Origin: Nageia nagi
Lineage: Eukaryota; Pinophyta
DNA: 64,000 nucleotides
Reading direction: 5' to 3'
NCBI GenBank assembly: GCA_050084985.1
Contig: JBITNC010000001.1
Location: 81,902,001 to 81,966,000, forward strand
Positions 1-9,989 of this stretch are shown here, piece by piece. Made by a program: the position numbers and the translations under genes. Under the pieces are notes generated by a model, which was not told the origin of the DNA, ran no database searches, and saw only the letters and a program-made list of their open reading frames with translations. Positions within the stretch are counted from its first letter, which is position 1; each line of letters begins with the position of its first letter.

Positions 1-463
1 AAGGTGACACATATTAAGTTTCACTATTAAAATATAACTTTATTTTTACCGATTTTAAAACCAATAAAATCATTTATCACATAGCCAAAGTGTGATGTTG
101 AGATGCATAAGTTAAAAGTTTAGAATAGTTAATTTTGGTGTTATCAACATACTTTATTTAAAGGATTAGGATAAATAATACTATATACCCATTGTTACAA
201 GAAGAATATCTCATAACTCATTTAAATCAAACTTATACCTTATTTTTATCCATAATCATAATCATAAATGTTTGAAAAAAATAAAAAAAATTATTTAAAA
301 AATACTTGCTTAAAAATTAGTATCAATTTTGCACTTTAAAAAAGGTGCTCATAAAAAAAATGTTTTGGCTTTTACTGTTTGAATGAATAGTGATGTAAAA
401 AGTAAAATTCCACATACATTGGACAAAAGATAGAGGACATATATTTATATGTTTTTGTTTTAG

Positions 464-500
464 CTTAAGGTGTAGCTTTATTAAGGAGTTACACCTTAAG
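464..500. repeat. 11-bp perfect inverted repeat (hairpin)
   Basis: CTTAAGGTGTA at 464-474 is the exact reverse complement of 490-500, with a 15-nt loop. It could be a transposon end or a chance palindrome; nothing next to it decides this. Confidence 0.6.
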
Positions 501-522
501 GCTTACAAGGGACATCAGTGGT

Positions 523-588
523 GGGCCATAACAAGTGGAACCCATACAAAGCAATGGGCCATAATAAGTGGAACTCGTAATAAATGTT
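523..588. repeat. imperfect 33-bp tandem duplication
   Basis: A GGGCCATAACAAGTGGAAC-like unit at 523 recurs at 556 with few changes. Two copies only. Confidence 0.6.
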
Positions 589-783
589 TACTCAATATGT
601 GCAATAAATTTTACTCAATATTGCCTAGAAATAATTATTGCTTTCACTCTTCTTATTGAAAACTTAGTAAGTATCTTCCATTTTATTTTTAGGGAAAAAA
701 ATAACTCATCATTCTTGTTAGTTAAAAAGAATACACAATTTTGAAAAAATGGTAAAAATTACAAAAATAATCTGTCCACTTAT

Positions 784-905
784 TTTAAAAAAGTAAGTGT
801 TGTGCTCCCTCGAATAATTTCCCATTTTGAGAAAATAATAAAAACTTAAAAAAAATAAGTGTTTGTGCTCTCTCGAATAATTTTCCATTTTGAGAAAATA
901 ATAAC
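784..905. repeat. 62-bp tandem duplication
   Basis: The stretch starting TAAGTGTTGTGCTCCCTCG at 794 recurs from 856 with small changes, including the following CGAATAATTT...CATTTTGAGAAAATAATA. Two copies. Confidence 0.75.
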
Positions 906-1016
906 AAACTTTTAATGACCTCCCCCATTTTTATTTTTATTTTTAAAAAATAATGCTAATAATGCTAAATTATCAACCCCCCTTTTTGTTTTGAAAAAAA
1001 TGATGTATGCTCTATT

Positions 1017-1620
1017 TGAAGACTGTTTGTCAATCTCTGAATGTAGATTCTAAAAACATTTACATATAGTTTTCCAACGTATGCCATTGAAGCAGTATGG
1101 ATATCCATCAAGTAGTAATTATTGTGGATGTGAATGCCTAATATTCATGTATGTAAACCTGAGGAATACATAAAAATCAGAATTATGATGTGTATAGATT
1201 CGTGGACTGTAGCGATGCGTTAAAGACTTGAAATCATTTCGATGTAATGACAAACTCTATGTCCTTTACCAGCATTCCTTTTTGGCGTATCTGCTACGTG
1301 AACTAGCGAAGAAGGTATGAAGATCCAACAAAGAGTAGTTGGAATCATTACTCAACGGATGTGGTAATTGAAGAACTATCAATGATAGGCAGAGATGGCA
1401 CAAAGAACTATTGATGCAGATACCGTTACATGGATGACAATAATCTAAGGATATTGGCATAATACATTTTCTGAAAAGGCTCATGAGACTTTTGAGTAGA
1501 TGCAATTGTTGAGTGTAAAGTCAGACTCTGCAACCTTTGCCAGTATTCTTCCAGTGAGTGCTGCTATGGAAGCTTGAGAGTAAGGTGTGGATGTCTGTTA
1601 TAGTAGCTAAGTTGTCTACA
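1017..1620 (-). repeat. 3' LTR of the copia element
   Basis: 604 bp, TG at 1017-1018 and CA at 1619-1620. It matches 5908-6511 along its whole length. The last 33 or so codons of the RNase H frame run into it, as is usual for copia elements. Confidence 0.95.
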
Positions 1621-3119
1621 TTCTCCCCCTTGATGCAAAGAGGACTCACCATGGAGTCTCTGAGCATCACATACTGAGCTTTGACAACACCTTTTGTGAA
1701 AATATCAGCCAAGTTGATCTTGGTGTTGCAATAGTGAAGCTCAATTTGGTCCTTCTCCACCATGTCACGAATGAAGTGGTACTTGAGTTGGAAGTGCTTT
1801 GACCTGCTGTGGTGGATGGGATTGTGTGCCAACTGAATGGCACTTTGATTATCACAGTAAAGAATTATTGGTCCATGTTGTTTCTCACCAATTTCATCAA
1901 GTAGTTTCCTTATCCATAAGGCTTGTGCACTAGCTACGGTGAGGGATATATACTCAACCTCACAAGAAGAGAGAGCAATTGTAGATTGCTTCTTAGAACT
2001 CCATGTTATCATTCCTAAACCAAGTGAGAAACATTGCCCAGAAGTGGACTTCCTATCATCCAAATTGCTGCCCCAATCACTGTCACTAAAACCAACAAGC
2101 TTAAACTTTTCAACATGAGAGTAGTGAAGACCATAACCAATGGTACCTTTGACATACCTCAAAATGCATTTTACAACCTTCAAATGCAAAATAGAAGGAT
2201 CATTCATGTATCTAGATACCAAAGAGATAGCAAATTGTATATCAGGCCTAGTGTTACAAAGGAACATAAGGCTGCCAACTATGCTTCTAAATTCTGTCAC
2301 ACTTGCTTTTGGAGCACCATCATCCTTACAAAGCAACTCACCATGAGCTATAGGATTGTGAACATCAGTACAATTCATCATACCATACTTGGAAAGCATG
2401 TCCCTTGCATATTTACTTTGACAAACAAAAATCTCTTCTTGATATTGGTGGACCTCCATGCCAAGAAAGTACCTCATAAGGCCCAAATCCTTCATTTCAA
2501 ACTCATTCATCAAATCAGTCTTAAATTTGTTGTTCAAGATGGGATCACTTCCCATATATATTAAATCATCAACATAAAGAGAAACAAGCAAAATCTGATT
2601 ACCTTCTCTCTTGATGTAGAGTGTTGGCTCATTCTTGCTCCTCATGAGTCCAAAATTCTGAAAATATCCATCTATGCGAGTGTACCAAGCTCTTGGAGCT
2701 TGCTTAAGACCATACAAGGCCTTCTTGAGCTTGTACACATGATGTTCTTTGCCTTGCACTTGAAAACCTTGAGGCTGCTGTATAAAAACCTCTTCATCCA
2801 AGTAACCATTTAAGAATGCACTCTTCACATCCATGTGGTAAACACTCCAATGGTTTTGGGCAGCCATTGAAAGGAGCAACCTTACTATTTCTTGCCTTGC
2901 AACCAGTGCAAAAGTCTCTTCAAAGTATACACCATATTTTTGTGTGAAGCCTTTAGCAACCAATCTCGCTTTGTGTCTCTCTATGGTACCATCACTATTG
3001 TACTTGGTCTTGTAGACCCACTTGGAGCCCACACACCTCTTTCCTTTGGGCAACTCACAAAGTTCCCAAGTGTCATTTTTGTTTATGGAGTGAGCTCCTC
3101 TTGCATAGCCTTCACCCAC
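1521..3119 (-). pseudogene. copia reverse transcriptase and RNase H
   Basis: 532-codon open frame. The RT part spans roughly residues 15-290: MDVKSAFL carries the first catalytic Asp (residue 97), LKQAPRAWY follows, and LYVDDLIYMG holds the YVDD active site (residues 182-185). RNase H follows from about residue 345, with DSDW, the SSCEVEY glutamate, YCDNQSA and the closing ADIFTKG motif, so its catalytic acidic residues look intact. The start codon given is not a real start: the frame is the continuation of the integrase frame after a frameshift near 3100, where both frames read into INKNDTWE. The protein would copy the element's RNA into DNA in cytoplasmic particles. The domains look undamaged, but the polyprotein cannot be made from this copy. 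Confidence 0.93.
1621..1631 (-). promoter_or_regulatory. polypurine tract
   Basis: Read on the minus strand it is AAGGGGGAGAA directly before the 3' LTR (TGTAGACAAC...). This is the plus-strand DNA priming site of the copia element. The same tract sits beside the left LTR of the element at 15141-19342. Confidence 0.9.
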
Positions 3120-4945
3120 ATATTTTTGGTGTAAGCTTCCTCATAACAAGATGGATCAAAAATAGAAATATTAGTATCTTGGGCTACACACAAAGCATAG
3201 TTCACCATCTCACCCTTTGGATCCTCATCAAGTTCCATATTGCTAAATTGCTTAACAAACTTCTCCATTTCATGAAATTGACTTCTTGTTAATCTTTGAT
3301 GGAAATTTTGATCTAAAACATGAGAAGGAGGATGGTTTTGAAAGTGTCTTTTACCTCTCTTGGTCTTCATCACTTCTTGGATCACATTTGGAGAGCCACC
3401 ACTTGAAGGTGAGCTTGGAGTGGATTTTGAGCTTTGAGATGGACTTGATGGAGGACTTGGAGGCATCAATTGGAGGTTTGGTAGAGAATTTGATCTCTTG
3501 GGCTGCACATTCTTTGTTTGTGAAGTATCTTCATGGCTGGTCACTCCTCCTCCAATGTATGCAATGCATTTTTGCTGCTGTCCATACACTTTCACCTCCT
3601 CAAAAATGACATCCCGGGAGATAAGTGTTTTCTTGGTTTTGGGGTTGTAAAGCCTATATGATTTACTCTCATCACTGTATCCAATGAACACACATGGTTC
3701 ACTCTTTGCATCCAACTTTTTTCTATGCTCCTTTGGCACATGAGCATATGCCAAACACCCAAAAACTCTAAAATGCCGGACAGTAGGCTTCTTATCATAC
3801 CAAGCCTCATAGGGGGTCTTACCTTCAACGACACTAGTGGAACACCTATTCAAGATGTAGTTTACTATCTTTACCACTTCAGCCCAATACATGTAATGTA
3901 ATTTTTTGGATTGCATCAAACATCTTGCCATCTCCATGAGAGTTCTATTCTTCCTCTCTGCCACAACATTTTGTTGAGGAGTATAAGCTGTAGTAAACTG
4001 TCTTTTGATGCCATTTTGCTTGCAAAACTTAGAAAAATTAGTAGAAGAATACTCTCCTCATCTATCACTCCTCACACATTTAATCTTATGTTCACACTCA
4101 ATCTCAACCATCTCTTTGAATTCTTTAAAAAACTCAAATGCTTCATCTTTATGCTTCAAAAAATAGACCCAACACATTCTACTAAAATCATCAATGAAGG
4201 TGAGAAAATAAGAACTCATACCAAGACTTTTATTTTGCATTGGTCCACATAAATCAGTATGAACCAACTATAGTGGGAATGAGGCCCTCCATGCTTTCCC
4301 ATGATCAAATTTCTGCCTTGTTTTCTTGCCCAACACATAACCTTCACAAACTGATTTTGGATTTTCAATAAGAGGTAAACCATGAACTAGCTCATGAGAT
4401 AGTTTTAAACTACTGAAATTTATATGTCCAAATCTAAGATGCCATAACCAAGACTCATTTTTAATAGCCACATTTGCAAGAATATTATCCCCATTTTCTC
4501 CAAGTTTCAATGGGAATAAATGATTTGGAGACATTTTAACAGTAGAAACTAACTTATACACATGGTTCTTATCAAAAATTTCACACTTACCCTCATCAAA
4601 GACTAGCTTGTAGTTATTTTCCAACATTTGCCCAATACTCAACAAACTATGAGCCATATCTAGAGTGTGATACACATTATGCATCTTCTTCATCCCATGC
4701 TTGGTAGGCACCTCAAGCATGCCTTTACCAGCCACCTCAATTGTAGAATTATTGCCAAGCTTGATACTTGACTTGTAGGAATGGTCCATGGATGAAAGTA
4801 GCTCCCCCTTACCGATCATATGGTTTGAACATCCAGAGTCCAACAACCAAGTCTCCTCTTGTTTTGTTTCAGCCATATGCGCTGTCTCCTCCATGGAAAG
4901 AAAGAGAGTTTCACCATACTCTTCTTCCTCTCCATAATTTGCCAC
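3083..4945 (-). pseudogene. copia protease and integrase (stop-interrupted)
   Basis: One frame reading leftward from 4945 with in-frame stops near 4267 and 4058. It opens with the aspartic protease (WLLDSGCSNHM, active-site D-S-G present). Then comes the integrase zinc finger, WLWHLRFGH followed by CEGYVLGKK; the expected final Cys is Tyr, one G-to-A change. The core has HTD, RSD and QNVVAERKN, so the D,D,E triad is present. GKTPYEAW and the CVFIGY/SRDVIFEE region follow, then a low-complexity Ser/Pro-rich linker to RT. Both stops look like single-base changes, Glu or Gly codons turned into TAG and TGA. The enzyme would mature the polyprotein and insert the cDNA. Confidence 0.92.
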
Positions 4946-5800
4946 TTTTTCATCACCATTTGCAGCTTGTTTTGCTCTACACTCCCTCGCATAATGCCCA
5001 TACTTATTGCAGTAGTAACATTGAGCATTCCTCTTGTCACCATTACTTCTACCTCTTCCTCTTGTGTTGGAATAGCCTCCTCTTCCTCTACCTCTACCTC
5101 TCCCTCTTTGCTAGCCTCTACCTCTGCCTCTACCTTGTCCATTTGAGCTAGAATCACCTTCTTTTGCAGCAAAGGCTTTCTCCTCTTTACTGGATTGGAC
5201 TGGTTCATCATCAACCATTTCTTAATGAGACATAAGGCAGCCAATGAGGGAATCTATCTCCATTTGAGAGAGGTCTTTTGTCTCCATCAATATCATAGCA
5301 ATGTGATGCCACTTCTTGGTAAGAGATCTCAAATTTTTTTTGATTACAATGGCCTTCTCCAAGGTCTCTCCAAGTGTTAGCATTTTGTTCATAATCTCTC
5401 TCACTCTAACATAATAATCTGAAGCTTTTTCACTCTCCTTCATTTTTAAATTCTCAAATTCTATCCTTAGAGTCTGCAATTTTACCTCCTTCACTTGATC
5501 ACTCCCTTGGAATCCTACCTTCAACACAGCCCAAGCCTCTTTGGCTGTCTTGCAACCTGCAATTCTTGGAAAAATGCTCCTATCAAGAGCTACTTGGAGA
5601 TGAGATAGGGTAAGAGAGTTCTTGCTCCTACATTCCTTCATAGCTTTCTTATCATCTACTGAAAGAGAGCTCCAATCTGCTGGAACAACATCCCACAAAT
5701 CTTTGCCAGTGAGCAAAGTTTGTATCTTGATGCTCCAATATCCATAGTCACTACCATCAAACTCTGGAATGGGAATGGATGAGCTTGTGTTGCTGGCCAT
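4946..5800 (-). pseudogene. copia gag (capsid and CCHC knuckle), two stops
   Basis: Starts at ATG 5800 with MASNTSSSIPIPEFDGSDYG, the usual copia gag opening before the UBN2-type capsid domain. Motifs along it are YWSIKIQTLL, LWDVV, RSIFPRIAG and KEAWAVL. The frame meets TAA at 5222-5224 after 192 codons and continues in the same frame through a Gly/Arg-rich stretch, which has a TAG at 5111-5113. It then reaches a zinc knuckle, CYYCNKYGHYAREC (C-X2-C-X4-H-X4-C), near 4983-5027. The product would form the virus-like particle and bind RNA. It is fused in frame with the protease downstream, as in the family. Confidence 0.92.
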
Positions 5801-5893
5801 TATACCTGCAAATAAGAAACCAAAACACTACAAGCAACTTTTGCAATTGCTAGAAGCCACAGGCTTTCTCAAACCCAGCTCAGACCCCTCAAT

Positions 5894-5907
5894 GCTCTGA
5901 TACTAAG
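5894..5907 (-). promoter_or_regulatory. primer-binding site, initiator-Met tRNA type
   Basis: The minus-strand sequence just inside the 5' LTR reads TTAGTATCAGAGC, close to the plant copia consensus TGGTATCAGAGC. Its position fixes the element's orientation. Confidence 0.85.
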
Positions 5908-6511
5908 TGAAGACTATTTGTCAATCTCTGAATATAGATTCTAAAAACATTTACATATAGTTTTCCAATGTATGCCATTGAAGTAGTATGGATATCCATC
6001 AAGTAGTAATTATTGTGGATGTGAATGCCTAATATTCATGTATGTAAACCTAAGGAATACACAAGGATCAGAATTATGATGTGTATAGATTCGTGGACTG
6101 TAGCGGTGCGTTAAAGACTTGAAATCATTCTGATGTAATGACAAACTCTACGTCCTTTACCAGCATTCCTTTTTGGCGTATCTGCTGCATGAACTAGCGA
6201 AGAAGGTATGAAGATCCAACAAAGAGTAGTTGGAATCGTTACTCAGCGGATGTGGTAATTGAAGAACTATCAATGATAGGTGGAGATGGCACAAAGAATT
6301 GTTGATGCAGATACCATTACATGGACGGTAATAATCTAAGGATATTGGCATAATACATTTTCTGAAAAGGCTCATGAGACTTTCGAGTAGATGCTATTAT
6401 TGAGTGTAAAGTCAGACTCTGCAACCTTTGCCAGTATTCTTCTAGCGAGCGCTACTATGGGAGCTTGAGAGCAAGGTGTGGACATCCGTTATAGTAGCTG
6501 AGTTGTCTACA
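5908..6511 (-). repeat. 5' LTR of the copia element
   Basis: 604 bp, TG...CA, partner of 1017-1620. About 37 substitutions separate the pair, nearly all transitions and many at CpG/TpG/CpA positions. No clear TATA box was found by eye. Confidence 0.95.
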
Positions 6512-6516
6512 CTAGT

Positions 6517-6879
6517 GGGATGGGAAAAGGTACTTAGGAATAATTTCATTTGTTGTAATTCAACAACAAGGCACCTTGAAAAAAAAATAACTTAATAAAA
6601 AATTATCCTCCATGAATGAATTGTGTAAAGGACATGAGTAACATTCACATCTAGAAGGTCAACAAAGCATTTTAAATGAGGTAATAAAATTAATTGTACC
6701 CAACTATAAACAATCACCCAACCCAAAAAGCAACAGGGTTTAGATTCATCTATTTATCCTTAAAAAATGAACAAAAGATTTTTTATTTGTTTGATATGAA
6801 ATGTCTATGGGAGGCTTGGAGTAGGAACTGATTGTTAGTGTGTTTTGTGATCTAGTTTTTGTAATGAGTGATGAAAAGA
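6517..6879. other. non-coding flank
   Basis: AT-rich sequence right of the copia element. I see no frame, repeat or motif of note. Confidence 0.5.
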
Positions 6880-7250
6880 ATAGGGGCTACATGCCATCCA
6901 ATAGGGCCATACCCTGAGGGGACTACACACCACCCAAAACTAGGTTGTGTGCCACCCAACAAGGCTAAGCCTTGACGGGGCTGCAACCTATGAGTAGCGC
7001 ACCACCTATGAGGGGATCACACCCTATGGGTGATGCATCTCCCACGAGGGGGAAGCCCCTTTGGTCCATACACTAGTACCCATGAGGGGGTCGCACCCTA
7101 TGGGTGATGCACCACTCGCAAGGAGGCTGCACCCAACTAGGGCATGGGGGATGAGAGCACCTATAGAGGGTTGTTCCCTTAGGGGGGCCGCACCCACCCA
7201 AGGTGATGAGCACCAACCACTAGAGGTGGAAGCGGTGAGGGGAAAGCCAT
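6880..7250. repeat. GC-rich degenerate minisatellite-like block
   Basis: Markedly richer in G+C than anything around it. Phrases such as CCTATGAGGGG, CACACCCTATGGGTGATGCA and GAGGGGGTCGCACCCTATGG recur at irregular spacing of roughly 30-75 bp. A 74-codon frame at 7061-7285 is a by-product of the repeats. Nothing suggests a gene. Confidence 0.65.
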
Positions 7251-7355
7251 TATATATATATATATATTTATATATATTTAACTAAAAAAATAATCTATCT
7301 ATAAGATTTTATTATTAATACATAACAATAGATATTTTTTGATATATAAATATAT

Positions 7356-7586
7356 AAGATGTGCATAAAAATTGGTACCAAAGTCTTGTAAATTTGTAAA
7401 ATAAATGCACAAATATATTTTACAAGATATACAAGATGTGCATAAAAATTAGTGCTAAAGTCTTGTAAATTTGTAAAATAAAGGCACAAATATATTTTAC
7501 AAGATATATAAGATATGCATTAAAAATGGTACCAAAGTCTTATAAATTTGTAAAATAAGTGCACAAATATATTTTACAAGGTCTTC
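7356..7586. repeat. 77-bp tandem repeat, three copies, each with a hairpin
   Basis: Units start at 7356, 7433 and 7510, an exact 77-bp period, beginning AAGATGTGCATAAAAATTGG. Each unit contains TTGTAAAATA...TATTTTACAA, a 10-bp stem with a short loop. AT-rich simple sequence precedes it (7248-7280). Confidence 0.85.
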
Positions 7587-8199
7587 CTTCTTGTAAATAA
7601 TATATTTTCATCATATATATAGATATTTTCACAAGAAAAGAACAATAGAAAATAGTCATAGATAAACAATTTTTGTAAAAGATCAAATTATAAAAATAAT
7701 TTGGAACTTTTCATAAAAAAAATTAACATATTGTTATGTATGCAATTTTTTTTTTAAGAATTATTTATATTGTAAAGAAAAAAATTTTCAACTACTAAAA
7801 AGAATTGCAAATTTTTTTACAAAGTAACTAATATAGTTAATAATGTTAGAGACTAACATATATATAAAATAATACATAAAATTGCATAAATATTAAACCC
7901 TTTTAAAAAAAGGTTAATCTCTTAAAAAAGGAGAATGTTAGTATCAAAAATAGTTAGGAAGCATTAATATCATTCCTAATTTGTAAGCTATTCTTACACC
8001 AAGAACCTATTTTAACACATATATAAGCTTAAAGATTAATCTTAACAAAAAAAGCTTGTGTAAGAAAACTTTAGAAAAAGTTAAATTTCAACAAAATAAT
8101 TGCGAACAAAATAGTTTACAAAATGTAAGAGAGTGAGGAGAAGATTTATACCTTGAGATGGTTTCACCTCACAAGATGATAGGAAGATTTTCAAGGGAA
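7587..8199. other. AT-rich sequence without a gene
   Basis: A/T runs and short repeats only. It lies on the body side of the orphan LTR at 8214 and may be decayed internal sequence of that element, but no gag or pol motif is readable. Confidence 0.45.
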
Positions 8200-8213
8200 G
8201 CTTTGATACCAAA
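8200..8213 (-). promoter_or_regulatory. probable primer-binding site
   Basis: Minus-strand TTTGGTATCAAAGC, matching the first eight bases of the initiator-Met tRNA complement, directly beside the LTR that follows. Confidence 0.65.
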
Positions 8214-8707
8214 TAAAGAAGATGAAGTAGTTCTTTATCTCCACCCAAGATAACCTTGGATGGAAACTTCCACTAATCTTAAGAACACATAGATCATTCA
8301 TATGAGAGAACACAAATATGTATAGTGGTTCCTCAAACTAAGGGAGTATATCCACTTGAACCATCTCAAGAAATCTAACTCTCTCTATAATTAGAAGCAT
8401 TTTAAGCTTCCTGCAAGATCAAGCTCTCTTCATACTACAAGCATGAGAGTGCTTTCTATAAGTGTGTATTGCAATAAGCCCAAGCTCTCTATTTATAGGT
8501 GAAAACCTCATCTTAACTCATATTTTAACCTAAGGTTTACATAGGGTTAGCATGGACAAGTGTCATTCTTAGGTACAATCAAAGTCTTCCACTACTTTAT
8601 CACTTTTAGGTATTTAGTGATAAAATAGGGAATTACATAAAATAATTATTATACTTAGATACCATATAAATATTAACTTACACAATAATACATTATATAT
8701 TCTAATA
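8214..8707 (-). repeat. orphan LTR (5' LTR of a minus-strand element)
   Basis: About 494 bp lying right of a primer-binding site. It carries a minus-strand TATA box (CTATAAATAG, 8489-8498) about 280 bp from the primer-binding edge. It shares length, the motif GTGGTTCCTC, a following (G)AGTA-ATCCACT, the TATA position and a similar distal end with the LTR at 35109-35608, so the two are likely one family. The terminal TG and CA have decayed and no partner LTR is seen. Confidence 0.6.
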
Positions 8708-9344
8708 AAGAGAAAAAGTTTACAACAAATATAATTCATCTGAAACCCTTATATATATGATCATGCCCAATTAAGTCAATCTAATTTTCATTTTTTTATG
8801 ATAGTGTGATTTCAAATGTAAGTTTTAGTTTTAGGATCATATCTCTATACAAAATTATTTTTTTGCTACCAATGTTATCCATGAGCTGCCTATTAGTCCA
8901 CATACTTATTTCAATGATACATCAAGCCTTTGGTTCATAGGAAAAAACCTTTCAAAAATAAAAAGCATCAAGATTGAAATCTAAACAAAAAAATTTCCAC
9001 CCAATTCAAGATAGATCATTAAAAAAATATTTTTAAGAAATTATTTCATAAGAAAAAAATTATTTAATTTTATTTCATCTTTATTCATCATAAGGAATTT
9101 GTTTCTCAAAAATTTAAGGTAGACACCTTATGTTCACTAGCATTGATGTTCCTAGTAATGTCAACACTGGTGTACATTAACCATAGAAAAGTGAAGTGGT
9201 AGGGAGGATAGATAAGATTATGTTGAGATGGATTGGAGTATGTTGTAAACCAAGGAGATGAGAACATAATATTTGTTAGGCTAATGTAGTCTAAATAATT
9301 GTATACATTTTGAATATGAGTCTTGCTGGTAGCTTAGACAAGAT
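8708..9344. other. non-coding sequence
   Basis: No domain or repeat recognised on either strand. Confidence 0.45.
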
Positions 9345-9560
9345 GGCTTCTTATGTGGCTTGATATGAAAAGAAACCTAATATCACTAATTTTAAAGTTT
9401 TTATATGTTTAATTAATGCTCATTTAGTTAATGAACTTAGGATAAAGTTTGATAGTAAGAGTTAAGTATATAATTTTATTGGTTATTATGAAAGTAATAA
9501 AGGTTATAAGGTTCATGACCTCAAAAATCATACAATTGTGATCTCTAAAGATGTGATTTG
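9345..9560 (+). pseudogene. copia integrase C-terminal remnant
   Basis: Plus-strand translation gives KKPNITNFKVFICL, a KFDSKS-type stretch, FIGYYESNKGYKVHD and a final ISKDVI. This is the region after the integrase core seen in the copia element at 3.6-3.9 kb. There are stops and it begins abruptly: gag, protease and the integrase core are missing to the left. It is the same lineage as the first element but much older. Confidence 0.8.
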
Positions 9561-9989
9561 AAGGGAGAGTATATGATCATCAAAAATTATATGTGGATGA
9601 TGGTAGTACTAGTGATTGATATTATAATATGTATCTTATATATCCCTCTTCAAAATTAGGTCCATAAAGTTTATTAACAATCCCTTTAAATAGTCCAATA
9701 CAAAGTTCTTCAAGTCCCTCTTCTAGTAATTCCTCACATAATATCATTTTCAAACTAATGAAGATAAAAAAGGGGAAAAAGCTCTTAAAATTCATATCTC
9801 AACACAAATTTTAGATAACTTTCACAAGAGGCTCACTAGAGGTTAAGCCTAATAAATTAACTATGTTATTGAAAGGTTTTAAAAACTTCTAATGTATAGT
9901 GATGAAGATGAAGGTAAGCTAAAGGGTGATGTAGTTAATTATGATTTGATGACTATTACTAATTTTTAACCTTCTTAATATGATGAATC

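Larger units (their letters stand above)
1..1016. other. AT-rich flank without a gene
   Basis: No reading frame of note and no recognisable domain on either strand. It holds a short hairpin (464-500) and two small tandem duplications (523-588 and 784-905), listed separately. The mixture of short duplicated motifs and A/T runs looks like old non-coding transposon debris, but I cannot name the element. Confidence 0.6.
1012..6516 (-). mobile_element. near-complete Ty1/copia LTR retrotransposon
   Basis: Minus-strand element of 5,495 bp (1017-6511) with two 604-bp LTRs. The LTRs begin TG and end CA, a polypurine tract abuts the left LTR and a primer-binding site abuts the right one. Reading leftward the order is gag, CCHC knuckle, protease, integrase, reverse transcriptase, RNase H, which is the Ty1/copia order. 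Flanking pentamers are CTATT (1012-1016) and CTAGT (6512-6516), a target-site duplication with one change. The LTRs differ at about 37 of 604 positions with no indel. The coding part is mostly one frame, broken by stops at about 5224, 5113, 4267 and 4058 and by one frameshift near 3100. It is therefore inactive but fairly young compared with its neighbours. Confidence 0.95.

Noticed and set aside
1266-1505. 79-codon minus-strand frame in the LTR, repeated at 6157-6375
   Set aside because: It is kept in both LTRs only because the LTRs are copies. No start context, domain or composition suggests a protein.
2034-2564. 176-codon plus-strand frame
   Set aside because: Antisense shadow of the RT-RNase H frame, which has clear catalytic motifs on the other strand. 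Other plus-strand frames within 1-6 kb are rejected for the same reason.
7061-7285. 74-codon plus-strand frame in the GC-rich block
   Set aside because: Follows from repeated GC-rich phrases; no similarity to any protein known to me.
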